Shown here piece by piece: positions 1-7,453 of a stretch of DNA of 39,171 nt; within the stretch, counting starts at the first letter, position 1, and every line of letters begins with the position of its first letter. The position numbers and the translations under genes were made by a program. Where the stretch lies: NCBI RefSeq assembly GCF_001672895.1, contig NZ_LZKP01000180.1, positions 1-39,171 on the forward strand. Reading direction: 5' to 3'. The stretch is from Mycobacterium sp. E740. Its GTDB lineage: Bacteria; Actinomycetota; Actinomycetes; Mycobacteriales; Mycobacteriaceae. The notes under the pieces were generated by a model. It was not told the origin of the DNA and made no database searches. It saw only the letters and a program-made list of their open reading frames with translations.

Positions 1-835
1 CCGCCCGCTGTTGCCGCTTGCTCGGCGGACGGGTGAACCAGAGTGCTGCACCGATCAATCCGCCCGCCGCCGCGGCGGTCAACGGCACCGCGATTCCCCG
101 GATGCCCGCCTCGACGAGCAGGCTCTCCATCGGTGCTCTGCTCACCATGCCGGTGCCGAACTGCGGCGCCAGCCGCGTCAGCGTCGCCGCGGCGGTGAAG
201 GTGAGCGCCGCCAGAGTGCCGATCATGAAGCCGTCCAACGCTTCTCGCGACGACGGTCGCAGCAGCCGAACGAGCACGGCAGGCAGCAGCATGAGTAGGA
301 CGCCGCCGAGCGGGATGCCGATGCCGTCGCGCAGCAACCGCGCACCCACCACTGCGGCACCCAACGCGACACCGTACGAGCGCGCGACCATCGCTCCGGT
401 CAGCAGGACCCAGCCGACGCCGAGTCCCGCCGCCAACACGGTCGCCAAGGCGATGTAGCGAAGGGGCAAGTCGCGCAACGCATCCGACTCGTAGAGGTAC
501 AGGCCAAACAGCAGCGGCAGGCCGAGCGCCGCGACCGTCACCAGCGCAGCGGGCAACCGCAGCAGGGTCACAGCGATCAGCACCGCGAGCAGCACCGCCA
601 GGCCGACGCGAAACGCGGTCCGTGATCGCTGCGGCAGATGCGGAAACAGCGAGCTCGCGACCGACAGCGCAAGCAGGTGCTCGTCGGGCGCGGCGCCGAA
701 GTCGCGCAGCCGCAACCAGTCCGGGCCCTCGCCGCGCCGCGGGGTCAGATGGCAGCCGCACAATCCGCAGTACTCGCCCGCGGGCACGTCCACCCGGCAG
801 ACCCGGCATTCGGTGGTTGGAACGGGGTTGCTCAT
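1..835 (-). CDS. Zinc-ribbon multi-pass membrane protein, C-terminus cut by window edge
   Basis: The protein begins MSNPVPTTECRVC and carries two CxxC pairs (Cys10/13 and Cys23/26), a compact zinc ribbon. A short acidic/aromatic linker follows, then from about residue 70 to the window edge a series of hydrophobic segments separated by short loops, so it is an integral membrane protein with a cytosolic zinc-ribbon head. About 278 residues are visible and the C-terminus is missing. Its ATG overlaps the TGA of the upstream S53 peptidase gene (ATGA, 832-835), which implies translational coupling and a shared mRNA with the peptidase. I do not recognise a specific function. Similar zinc-ribbon membrane proteins are common hypothetical proteins in actinobacteria; a role in handling secreted proteins beside the peptidase is only a guess. 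Confidence 0.8.
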   Translation of the reverse strand, partial: MSNPVPTTECRVCRVDVPAGEYCGLCGCHLTPRRGEGPDWLRLRDFGAAPDEHLLALSVASSLFPHLPQRSRTAFRVGLAVLLAVLIAVTLLRLPAALVTVAALGLPLLFGLYLYESDALRDLPLRYIALATVLAAGLGVGWVLLTGAMVARSYGVALGAAVVGARLLRDGIGIPLGGVLLMLLPAVLVRLLRPSSREALDGFMIGTLAALTFTAAATLTRLAPQFGTGMVSRAPMESLLVEAGIRGIAVPLTAAAAGGLIGAALWFTRPPSKRQQRA

Positions 836-2409
836 ACCGACACCTTCTGCAGGATGAGCAGGTTGCGCACCAGGTTGTCGACGTCCGGGGTGCCCAGGCC
901 GCTGACGAGGTCATAGCCGGGTGCGGCGTCGGCGACGACGTTGCCGCCGAGCGTCACATCTCGGAAAGCCGGAAGCGGAGCGCCCTGCGCGATGCGGTAC
1001 AGCAGCGGGTTCAGGTCACCGATGGCCCGACCGCCGTTGGCGAGCAGGTACTGGTTCATCACCGCCGTCAGTCCCGCCCAGATCGGTGCCGCCTGCGAGG
1101 TTCCGCCACCCACCAGCGGCGTCTGTTTGAAGACGATGCGCACGCCGGTGAACGGATCGGCCACCGCCGAGATGTCCGGGGTGAGCCGGCGGTCGGCGGC
1201 GCCCGGCAGGGCACGCTGCCACGGCGGGCGGTCGAACAACGTCGAGGCGCCGCCTCCGGTGCCCACCGACAGTGGAACGTCGAACCAGGCCTGCTCGGAC
1301 AGCCATCGCCCCTGTCCGTCGGTGGACAGCGTCGTGCCGCCGACACCGGTCATCTCGGGCAGCGACGCGACGGAGTCCAGGCCGATGTCGGCGTCACCCG
1401 GCGGCGAGGACCAGTCGGCACCACCCTTGCATTCCAGTCCGGCGAGGTCGCCGCTCGCATCGAACGCCGTCGTGCCATGGGCCTGCGCGGTCGCCAGCGC
1501 GGCTCGCACCGGGGCGACGTCGGCTGCCGTGATCAGCTTGTCGCAGCCCCAGCCGATCGACAGGCTCCACACCGCGCCTGGAAACCGCCGGTCGGTCTCG
1601 GCGAACATCTCGCCGATCTTCCCGAACGTGCCGTCGGCGGCGACGGTCGGCCGGGCGCTGACGACGACCTTGCGGGCCTGGGGCGCGATCGCGTGCGCCA
1701 CCTCCAAGTCCATCGTCGTCTCGCCGCGCGGTTCGTCGAGCTGGCCGCCGACCACCTCGGGAGTGAACCGAGGTAGTCGATAGGTGTCGGCGAACGAGTC
1801 GAGATCGGCCTGAGCGAAGCCGTCGAACGCGAAGAACACGATCGTCGTGCCCGCTCCGGTGTAACCGGAGGTCGTCAGCGGAGTCACGTTGTAGGTGTTG
1901 AGCAGCGCTTGCGGCGTCAGACCTTTGTCCGGCACATCCAGCGGGACGGTCCAGGTGTGCGCGGTGCGGTGCGGCAGATACCCGAGGATCCGGCCGAGTT
2001 CGGACACCTCTGCGCGCAGGGCGTCCGGTACGGCGGGCTGTTGCGGGGAGGCGTAGAACACCTGGCCGCGCCGGCCCCGGTAGTCGTGCACCTCGACGTC
2101 GAGCGACTCGGCGAGGGCCGCCGCAGGACCCGCCACCACCGCCCACCGCTGTCCCGGATGCCAGCGGACGGACAGTCCGCGACCGGCCGCCCATGCGAAA
2201 AGTGCTGCAGGACGGCGGCTTTCGCGTAACGCGACGGTGAGCTGTGCGTCGCGGTCATCCGACGGTCCGAGGTCGCTCGAGTTCGCCAGCAGGTAGGCGT
2301 ACGGCCCGGTGATCGCCTCAGCGCCCCCGCGTGCGGGGCGCAGGTCGGAGGCGAACATCGACAGGCCGACCACGATCATCGCCAGCGCACCGAGTCGCCG
2401 GGCACTCAC
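832..2409 (-). CDS. S53 family serine-carboxyl peptidase (sedolisin/pseudomonalisin type), secreted
   Basis: This 525-residue secreted acid endopeptidase has a signal-like hydrophobic stretch at residues 5-20, then a pro-domain to about residue 150 resembling the kumamolisin activation domain. The sedolisin catalytic residues are visible: Glu230 and Asp234 spaced E-x3-D in GETTMDLEVAHAIAP, oxyanion Asp321 in ASGDLAG, and nucleophile Ser438 in GGGTSQAAP. The C-terminal calcium site matches Asp484 (DVTLGGN) and Asp500 (PGYDLVSGLG). S53 enzymes are made as zymogens and cut themselves free at acid pH outside the cell. The start is GTG, 33 bases after the small lipoprotein gene, and the stop overlaps the next gene. 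The family call is firm; the substrate is unknown. Confidence 0.93.
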   Translation of the reverse strand: MSARRLGALAMIVVGLSMFASDLRPARGGAEAITGPYAYLLANSSDLGPSDDRDAQLTVALRESRRPAALFAWAAGRGLSVRWHPGQRWAVVAGPAAALAESLDVEVHDYRGRRGQVFYASPQQPAVPDALRAEVSELGRILGYLPHRTAHTWTVPLDVPDKGLTPQALLNTYNVTPLTTSGYTGAGTTIVFFAFDGFAQADLDSFADTYRLPRFTPEVVGGQLDEPRGETTMDLEVAHAIAPQARKVVVSARPTVAADGTFGKIGEMFAETDRRFPGAVWSLSIGWGCDKLITAADVAPVRAALATAQAHGTTAFDASGDLAGLECKGGADWSSPPGDADIGLDSVASLPEMTGVGGTTLSTDGQGRWLSEQAWFDVPLSVGTGGGASTLFDRPPWQRALPGAADRRLTPDISAVADPFTGVRIVFKQTPLVGGGTSQAAPIWAGLTAVMNQYLLANGGRAIGDLNPLLYRIAQGAPLPAFRDVTLGGNVVADAAPGYDLVSGLGTPDVDNLVRNLLILQKVSV

Positions 2410-2442
2410 GGCCGTCGTACGTCCGCAGAACGCCGACCGGTG

Positions 2443-2712
2443 CTAGCCGGTGCGCGGGTGGGTGGCCGACGGCGCTGGTGGCGCGATGACCGTCGGCGAG
2501 AAGGGGTGGGGGCCGTTCGGATCGATGCGCGGTGCCTTCTCGGTGGGCAGGACCGCCGAAGTGCTCGTCGTGGTCGTCGTCGTGGTGGTCGTCGTCTCCT
2601 GCGGCCCCTGCTTCCCTTCGTTGGAGCACGAAGCGGCAAACATGACCATCACCACGGCGGCGGTGCCACCGGCGACGGCGGCGATGCGACGACCCAACTG
2701 AGCTGACCCCAT
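2443..2712 (-). CDS. Small Thr-rich putative lipoprotein
   Basis: This is an 89-residue protein with a basic N-terminus, a hydrophobic core at residues 11-25 and a lipobox-like FAASC with Cys29 as the likely acylated residue. The box is atypical because Ala rather than Leu sits at -3. After the cysteine comes a run of ten threonines with an STS tail (from about residue 40), then a proline-rich end, so the mature protein is an unstructured, possibly O-glycosylated, surface tether. AGGA lies 8 bases before the ATG. It leads an apparent operon with the S53 peptidase and the zinc-ribbon membrane protein, so an accessory role to the peptidase is plausible but not shown. Codon bias favours this frame, and the opposite-strand reading frames through the same repeat look like shadows. 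Confidence 0.7.
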   Translation of the reverse strand: MGSAQLGRRIAAVAGGTAAVVMVMFAASCSNEGKQGPQETTTTTTTTTTSTSAVLPTEKAPRIDPNGPHPFSPTVIAPPAPSATHPRTG

Positions 2713-2746
2713 GGTTTCAGTCCTATCTGTCCCGACCAGTGCCAGA

Positions 2747-2752
2747 ACTCTA
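2747..2752 (-). promoter_or_regulatory. Candidate -10 box (TAGAGT) for the lipoprotein/S53 operon
   Basis: On the minus strand the hexamer TAGAGT fits the mycobacterial -10 consensus TANNNT. It lies in the only AT-rich stretch between the STAS stop and the lipoprotein start and would give a 5' leader of about 28 bases. No convincing -35 TTG motif is seen at 17-18 bases. Confidence 0.4.
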
Positions 2753-2777
2753 AATCAAAATCGGACGAAACGCGCAG

Positions 2778-3158
2778 CTAGTCGGCCCCGCCCGGCGCTT
2801 GCGCACCCGAGTTCAGCGTTGCGAGGGCCTCGTCCACCGACGAATACAGCGAGAAGACCTGATCGAGGCCCGTCAGCTGGATCGGCCGACTGGTCGCTGG
2901 GCCGTCTGCGACCACCGCGAATCGGGCGCACTTGCTGACGTTCTCGTGCGTCGCGACCAGCGCCTGCAGGCCCGCGGAAGCGAGGAAGTCCACCGTCGAG
3001 AGATCCACCACCAGCGCAGTGGGCTCCTGGGTCAGCGCCTCGGTGATCGCCGCTTGGAACGAGGGGACGGTGGCGAGGTCGACGTCGCCGCCGACGGCCA
3101 GCACGGCGATGCCGCCCTCGTGTGAGATCGAGGTGGAAATCGGGTCATTACGTGACAA
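2778..3158 (-). CDS. STAS-domain anti-sigma factor antagonist
   Basis: This 126-residue single STAS domain resembles RsbV/SpoIIAA and the mycobacterial SigF anti-anti-sigma factors. The segment DLSTVDFLASAGLQAL contains the conserved D-x-x-S-x-G signature: Asp57 with Ser61 as the likely phosphorylated serine. In this family the unphosphorylated form binds an anti-sigma kinase and frees the sigma factor; phosphorylation at the serine stops binding. The start is TTG, chosen because GGAGGA lies 5 bases upstream at 3164-3169. It is divergent from a phosphatase with PP2C and HATPase domains that could both dephosphorylate and phosphorylate such a protein, which makes them a probable switch pair. 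The cognate sigma factor is not adjacent; a SigF-type gene lies at 23432-24244. Confidence 0.9.
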   Translation of the reverse strand: MSRNDPISTSISHEGGIAVLAVGGDVDLATVPSFQAAITEALTQEPTALVVDLSTVDFLASAGLQALVATHENVSKCARFAVVADGPATSRPIQLTGLDQVFSLYSSVDEALATLNSGAQAPGGAD

Positions 3159-3163
3159 GGCCG

Positions 3164-3169
3164 TCCTCC
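3164..3169 (-). promoter_or_regulatory. Shine-Dalgarno GGAGGA deciding the TTG start of the STAS gene
   Basis: GGAGGA on the minus strand sits 5 bases before the TTG codon at 3156-3158. No in-frame ATG lies nearby, so this site is the main support for an unusual TTG start. Confidence 0.6.
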
Positions 3170-3267
3170 GGTCAACGCCGCCACCACGACGGCAATGGAG
3201 CCGAGCTTATCGCGTGACGCGCCCACGCAGATCAAAGCTTGAACGGTTCATGCCGCGATGCGCAGGC

Positions 3268-3273
3268 TAGTGT
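3268..3273 (+). promoter_or_regulatory. Candidate -10 box (TAGTGT) for the PP2C/HATPase gene
   Basis: TAGTGT matches TANNNT and would place transcription start near 3280, leaving a leader of about 60 bases before the ATG at 3340. A TTGAAC at 3239-3244 is too far upstream (23-base spacer) for a normal -35. The 181-base divergent gap also holds a possible minus-strand -10, TAAGCT at 3204-3209, for the STAS gene. Confidence 0.35.
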
Positions 3274-3339
3274 CGGAAAGAGACCTGTGCGCTCGGCGAT
3301 CCTGGTGAGCGCGAGCCGGGAGGGCCGACTGCTCCGAAC

Positions 3340-5298
3340 ATGACCGACCCCGCAGATCTTCAGCACCGTCACGAACGGGAGCGGGTGCGCGCCGACGATC
3401 TCCAAGATCGCGACGAGTTCCGCGGGGCGTTGGTCAACTCGTTGCAGGAGGGCTTCTTCGTCGCCGACGCCACCGGGTGCGTCATCGAGATCAACGCCGC
3501 GTTCGCCGAGATCACCGGATACGGCGACGAAGGCCTGCCCTATCCGATGCCTCATCCGTGGGCGGTCGACGAAGCAGTGGCGAACGAGAGAAGGCGCACG
3601 CTCGTCCGCAACGGCAGGATCACCGCCGAGTCGAAGATCCGCCACCGCGACGGCCGCATCCGGTGGGTGGTGATCAGCATCAACGCCGTCTCGGATCCGC
3701 AGTCGCGCAGCGGCCTGTACGTCGGCACCATCCGCGACGTCACCGGCCCGCGGGCCGCCGCGGAGCGCGACCGGGCGGTCGCGCGGCTGGCGACCGCGGT
3801 GAGCGTCGCCAAGAGCGTTGATGAAGTACTGGGCATCACGCTGGCACAGTGCCGGCTACCGCTGGACGCGCAACGGCTGATGGCGATCATGTGGCCCAAA
3901 GCCGAGGGCGAGCAGCCGACGGTTCGGGTCGCCGGCGAACCGGCGGTGGCCGGCTGGGACGACCTCAGCGACGACTGGCGCCGCACGTTCGAAGACGCCC
4001 GCAGGTGGATACCGCTGACCGTGACGCCGGTGGGCGGGGCGCCCAGCGCCGGCACCACAAGGGGTTTCGTCGCTGTGCTGTCCGGCGCTCGAGACGTCGT
4101 GCTGTGCCTCGAGCACCGCGTTCCGCGGGTCGTCAGCGCAGAGGACCGGCGCCTGGTCTCGGCGCTGGTCGGCCACCTCAGCCTGGCCATGCAGCATGTC
4201 CGGCAGTTCGAGACCGCCCGGGAGACGTCGCTGACGTTGCAGCGGTCACTGCTGGCCCCGACCGATCTGCCGGCGGGTTTCGCCGTCCGCTACGAGCCCG
4301 CGGTGCACCCGCTCGAGATCGGCGGCGACTTCTACGACGTGCTTCCCGTCGGCGAAGGCCGAATCGGGCTGGTGGTCGGTGACTGCGTGGGCCGCGGCCT
4401 GGCGGCCGCCGCGGTGATGGGGCAGTTGCGCGCGTCGACGCGAGCTTTACTGCTGACCGGCGCGCAGCCGTCGGCCGTGCTCGAACATCTCGACTCCGTC
4501 GCCGAGTTCATCCCGGACGCGTTCTGCACCACCGTGTTCGTCGCGATCATCGACACCGCATCGGCGACCGTGCACTACAGCAGCGCGGGACATGTGCCGC
4601 CCGTCCTGGTTTCCGATGCGGCGCCTCCGCAGCTACTGGGCGCGGCGCAGTCGGTTCCGCTGGCGGTGCGGCATCCCCGCCCCCGTCCCCAGGCGACTCA
4701 TCAGCTGGCGCCGGGTTCGACGCTGATGCTCTACACCGACGGGCTGGTCGAACGCCGGCACCGGCCGATCGACGACCAGATCGATCAACTGGCCGCCGTG
4801 GTGGCTGATTCGGCGGACCTGCCGATCGAAGAGGTCGCCGACGCGGTGCTGCGCAGGCTGGCACCCGAGCAGGGTTATGACGACGACGTAGCGATCGTGC
4901 TCTACCGGTCGCCGCGGGCCGCGCTCGTCATCGACGACGCCGCTACGGCGCCGAAGTTGACCGAGGTTCGGCATCGGTTGGCGGCTTGGCTCACGGCGAA
5001 TGGTGTGTCCGACACGGCGGCGGCCGACCTCGTCCTCGTCGTCAACGAAGCCTGCTCCAACAGCATCGAGCACGCCTACCGCGGCCGCGATCCCGGCCGC
5101 ATGCGCGTCGAAGCGGAGCTGCACGACGCCGCCGTTCACGTCCGGGTCAGCGACTTCGGATCGTGGAAGGCGCCGGCCGCCGATCCCGGCACGCGGGGCC
5201 GCGGCATTCTGCTGATGCGCGCGGTCAGCGATCACGTCGACCTCGACGGCACTCCGGCCGGCACCACCGTGGAGATGACGTTTGCGCTGACGCCGTGA
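3340..5298 (+). CDS. PAS-GAF-PP2C(SpoIIE)-HATPase regulator of a partner-switching pathway
   Basis: This 652-residue cytosolic protein has four modules: PAS (about 24-130, ending in a PAC-like RDGRIRWVV), GAF (about 140-290), PP2C/SpoIIE phosphatase (about 300-515) and a GHKL HATPase of the RsbW type (about 525-650). Phosphatase metal residues are visible in GGDFYD (328-333), GDCVGRG (347-353; the usual GH is GR here), YTDG (465-468) and DDDVAI (514-519). The kinase N-box is NEACSNSIEHAY (569-580) and the G-box GRGILLM (620-626). Such proteins dephosphorylate STAS antagonists and can bind or phosphorylate them, with PAS/GAF as the sensor. The divergent STAS gene is the obvious substrate candidate. 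Having both activities in one chain lets it act as phosphatase and anti-sigma kinase. No transmembrane segment is seen, so the signal is probably a small molecule or redox state. Confidence 0.93.
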   Translation: MTDPADLQHRHERERVRADDLQDRDEFRGALVNSLQEGFFVADATGCVIEINAAFAEITGYGDEGLPYPMPHPWAVDEAVANERRRTLVRNGRITAESKIRHRDGRIRWVVISINAVSDPQSRSGLYVGTIRDVTGPRAAAERDRAVARLATAVSVAKSVDEVLGITLAQCRLPLDAQRLMAIMWPKAEGEQPTVRVAGEPAVAGWDDLSDDWRRTFEDARRWIPLTVTPVGGAPSAGTTRGFVAVLSGARDVVLCLEHRVPRVVSAEDRRLVSALVGHLSLAMQHVRQFETARETSLTLQRSLLAPTDLPAGFAVRYEPAVHPLEIGGDFYDVLPVGEGRIGLVVGDCVGRGLAAAAVMGQLRASTRALLLTGAQPSAVLEHLDSVAEFIPDAFCTTVFVAIIDTASATVHYSSAGHVPPVLVSDAAPPQLLGAAQSVPLAVRHPRPRPQATHQLAPGSTLMLYTDGLVERRHRPIDDQIDQLAAVVADSADLPIEEVADAVLRRLAPEQGYDDDVAIVLYRSPRAALVIDDAATAPKLTEVRHRLAAWLTANGVSDTAAADLVLVVNEACSNSIEHAYRGRDPGRMRVEAELHDAAVHVRVSDFGSWKAPAADPGTRGRGILLMRAVSDHVDLDGTPAGTTVEMTFALTP

Positions 5299-5306
5299 GC
5301 GTTGGG

Positions 5307-5328
5307 CCGTTCTCGCACAACGGTTTTT
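5307..5328 (+). terminator. Short intrinsic terminator between convergent genes
   Basis: CCGTT and AACGG form a 5-bp stem around a 7-base loop, followed directly by five T residues at 5324-5328. It ends the phosphatase gene and overlaps the stop of the facing transporter gene. The stem is short, so termination would be modest. Confidence 0.5.
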
Positions 5329-6217
5329 AGGACCGGCGCTTGGCGGCCGCCTCCAGTTGCTCCTCGAGTGCGCCTTCGTCACGGCCGAGCGCGATCGTCG
5401 CCGCCCCCATCGCGGTCAGCGCGATCGCGATCGCGACGGCCTTGCCGCCGTTGACGGTCATGTCCTCACCGAGCACCAGGGCACCGAGCACGACGGCGAT
5501 GACGGGTTCGAGCACCAGCATCGTCGGCACGGAGGTCTGCAACGAGCCCGCGTGAAATGCGGACTGTTGCAGGAACACCGCGACGACACCGAGCAGCAGC
5601 AGCAGGTACAGCGCGGGCGTGGTGAGCACGGTCGTGACGCCCTCGTGGGTGAGCAGGTGCATGACGATCTTCGTCAGCACCGCGACGACGCCGAACAACA
5701 CACCTACCGCGACCGCGAGCAGCACCGCCCGCCGCCAGCCGCCCGCGCGGACGGCGATGACGACACACGCCAGCACCGCACACGTGCACACGACCGCGAC
5801 GAGTGCCGACAGCGGGGCCGAGGCTTCGTAGTCGCCGGGCCGGGTCTTGGCCAGCACCACGAACACGGCCAGCGCCGCGGTGAGCACCATCGCCCACATC
5901 CATTCGCCGCGGGTGACCCGGCGATTGGCCAGCCGGGCGCTCAGCGGCAGCGCGAACAGCAGGGCCGACACCAGGATCGGCTGCACCAGCAGCAGCGACC
6001 CCTTGGCCAACGCGAGAGCCTGGAAGACGTAGCCGGCCACGGCGGCGGCGGTGCCGGCCCACCACAGCGGTCTGCGCAGCAGCGTCATCACCATCACGCC
6101 GCTGACGCCGTGCTCTTCTGGTACGTCCATGGTGGCGCGCTGGCGCACCACGATGCCGACCGCCAGGAAGACCGCGGCGAGCAGAGCGAGAAGAACGACC
6201 AGACCCTGACTTATCAA
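5327..6217 (-). CDS. DMT-superfamily (EamA/NIPA-like) transporter
   Basis: This multi-pass membrane protein of about 296 residues has eight to ten hydrophobic helices in two similar halves and a hydrophilic, charged C-terminal tail (EGALEEQLEAAAKRRS), the layout of drug/metabolite transporters. The early motif GIVVRQRAT after the first helix is typical of a mycobacterial subgroup of these proteins. The reading frame is open to a GTG at 6277, but the extra 20 residues are hydrophilic and arginine-rich. The TTG at 6217 puts the first helix right at the N-terminus and has a weak GGTAGG upstream, so I prefer it. The substrate is unknown; related families carry metabolites or Mg2+. It converges on the phosphatase gene. 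Confidence 0.82.
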   Translation of the reverse strand: MISQGLVVLLALLAAVFLAVGIVVRQRATMDVPEEHGVSGVMVMTLLRRPLWWAGTAAAVAGYVFQALALAKGSLLLVQPILVSALLFALPLSARLANRRVTRGEWMWAMVLTAALAVFVVLAKTRPGDYEASAPLSALVAVVCTCAVLACVVIAVRAGGWRRAVLLAVAVGVLFGVVAVLTKIVMHLLTHEGVTTVLTTPALYLLLLLGVVAVFLQQSAFHAGSLQTSVPTMLVLEPVIAVVLGALVLGEDMTVNGGKAVAIAIALTAMGAATIALGRDEGALEEQLEAAAKRRS

Positions 6218-6277
6218 AGCGGGCCTACCAAAGTGTTCGGCTCCTAACCGGCCATGGCGAGCACATCGGACAAGCAC

Positions 6278-6283
6278 AACATA
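6278..6283 (-). promoter_or_regulatory. Candidate -10 box (TATGTT) for the DMT transporter
   Basis: TATGTT on the minus strand fits TANNNT and would start transcription near 6271, about 54 bases before the preferred TTG. A promoter here would make the GTG start at 6277 impossible, which agrees with the shorter protein. No -35 motif was recognised. Confidence 0.35.
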
Positions 6284-6354
6284 TGAACCGCGGGCGCTTG
6301 CAGCTGCCCGCTCGGCAGGTTTGGTGCCCCGCCGATCGGGGCATCAAACCGATC

Positions 6355-6705
6355 ATGAACTTGCGACGCTTGATCTTGCTGGCCGGTGGAGTCGTACTGC
6401 TGGTCGGAATCATCGGCCTGCTGGTGCCGGTGTCGATTTCGGGCCCCGACAACCAGAAGATCGGGTGCGGCAACGCGATTGCGGCGGACGACTCCGCGGC
6501 CCGCCAGGCCAACAGCAATGATCCGAACCAGCTCAAGAACCTGCCGATAATCGACGAGCTGACTCAGGATCCGCCCGATTACGTCGCAGAGTGCCAGTCG
6601 GCGGTCTCCGGACGGCGCTCGTGGACCATCCCGGTGGCGATCGTCGGTTTGGTGGTGCTGGTCGGCAGCTTCTTCGTCGGCGGCCGCACCGCCCGGGCGG
6701 GTTAG
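6355..6705 (+). CDS. Small two-helix membrane protein, mycobacterial hypothetical
   Basis: This is a 116-residue protein starting MNLRRLILLAGG, with a transmembrane helix at about residues 6-26 and another at about 90-110. The 60-odd residues between them carry two cysteines (in IGCGN and AECQ) that could form an extracytoplasmic disulfide, and the C-terminus ends in a short basic tail. An in-frame ATG exists at 6283, but the extra residues are basic and proline-rich and spoil the N-terminal helix, so 6355 is preferred. It overlaps the stop of the convergent small gene by three bases (6702-6704). I do not recognise a function. The layout (N-in, loop out, N and C cytosolic) is an inference from charge distribution. 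Confidence 0.75.
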   Translation: MNLRRLILLAGGVVLLVGIIGLLVPVSISGPDNQKIGCGNAIAADDSAARQANSNDPNQLKNLPIIDELTQDPPDYVAECQSAVSGRRSWTIPVAIVGLVVLVGSFFVGGRTARAG

Positions 6706-6986
6706 ACGGCCTCGCGGCCGCCGGTGACCACACGCAGCCGCGGGACCTCCCCATCGGAACCCTCGGGTGCGATCTTGTCGTTGACGCCTGCCACGACGGC
6801 GTCGACGCGGTCGACGGCCCGGTCACACAGGCCCCGCACCTTGTCGCTGGCCGTGTCGACGTCGTCGGCGGCGCTCAACAGATAGGCGCGGAGGTTGAGG
6901 CGCAGGCGCTCGCCGGCCGAGCGGACGCGACGGCGCAGCCGATCGTCGATCTCGACCGTGACGTAGGGCATCACGCGAAGCTTCAT
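6702..6986 (-). CDS. Small basic protein with ribbon-helix-helix-like N-terminus
   Basis: This 94-residue soluble protein has an N-terminal part, MPYVTVEIDDRLRRRVRSAG followed by two amphipathic helices, whose beta-strand/helix/helix pattern resembles RHH DNA-binding domains or antitoxins. The second half is a helix rich in Asp/Val/Arg. No toxin-like partner overlaps or abuts it; the upstream gene encodes a secreted protein. A -10 hexamer TAGTGT at 6993-6998 ends exactly 7 bases before the ATG, so the mRNA is predicted to be leaderless, which also supports the ATG at 6986 over the internal ATG at 6971. The DNA-binding role is inference from fold pattern only, and it could equally be an uncharacterised structural protein. 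Confidence 0.65.
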   Translation of the reverse strand: MKLRVMPYVTVEIDDRLRRRVRSAGERLRLNLRAYLLSAADDVDTASDKVRGLCDRAVDRVDAVVAGVNDKIAPEGSDGEVPRLRVVTGGREAV

Positions 6987-6992
6987 GGGCCC

Positions 6993-6998
6993 ACACTA
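6993..6998 (-). promoter_or_regulatory. -10 box (TAGTGT) of a predicted leaderless transcript
   Basis: The last T of TAGTGT is at -7 relative to the A of the ATG at 6986, the classical spacing for a mycobacterial leaderless mRNA. No Shine-Dalgarno lies in between. Confidence 0.55.
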
Positions 6999-7006
6999 GC
7001 CGCGAA

Positions 7007-7393
7007 CTACTGGTTCTTCTGCTTGGCTTCCTTGATCGCCTCGCGCCCTTCGGGGCTGGCGGCGGAGTTGCCGGGTTGATTCGCCGACGCGACCTTCGCG
7101 TTGCAGTTCAGGTTGAGCAGGACGGTGTTCGTGACCGGTGTGAACCGGTCGCCTTTGAGCCACGGCGCCGGCTGAGAGTGGGTCACGATGCACTGGTCCT
7201 GGGGCAGCATATCGCCGGACCTGCTTTCGACGACCGCCTTCTTGCCCGCCTGGCTGAGCTTGGCCGCCGCGTCGCTGTACGTCAGCCCGGTGTAGTCGTC
7301 GGCGTTCGCGGTGTCGATAGACGGTCCCGCGCCGAACAGCGTGATCGCTGTCGCCGCGGCGAGGCCGACGGTGCGGAGGTGGAGTCCCGTCAT
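7007..7393 (-). CDS. Secreted mycobacterial protein with PASTA-like repeat pattern
   Basis: This 128-residue protein has a clear Sec signal peptide (hydrophobic core about residues 8-22; likely cleavage after ANA near residue 31). The mature part has a single YTGLTYSDAAAKLSQAGKKA segment, which looks like half of a PASTA fold (G-x-x-x-x-D-A-x-x-x-L-x-x-A-G), then two cysteines (in DQCIV and NLNCN) probably disulfide linked, and a basic, disordered tail. It recalls a family of small exported mycobacterial proteins of unknown function. A -10 TACTTT at 7401-7406 sits 8 bases before the ATG, so it may be leaderless. The PASTA resemblance is by eye; muropeptide binding should not be assumed. Confidence 0.75.
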   Translation of the reverse strand: MTGLHLRTVGLAAATAITLFGAGPSIDTANADDYTGLTYSDAAAKLSQAGKKAVVESRSGDMLPQDQCIVTHSQPAPWLKGDRFTPVTNTVLLNLNCNAKVASANQPGNSAASPEGREAIKEAKQKNQ

Positions 7394-7400
7394 CGGACCT

Positions 7401-7406
7401 AAAGTA
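7401..7406 (-). promoter_or_regulatory. -10 box (TACTTT) of a predicted leaderless transcript
   Basis: TACTTT fits TANNNT and ends 8 bases before the ATG at 7393. No ribosome binding site is seen between box and start. Confidence 0.45.
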
Positions 7407-7453
7407 GGGCGACGAACTGCCAGGCCGCTGAAAGCACGGTCGGAGTCTGCTTT

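Noticed and set aside
6702..6986. Toxin-antitoxin pair
   Set aside because: The RHH-like protein has no adjacent toxin-like frame; neighbours are a membrane protein and a secreted protein.
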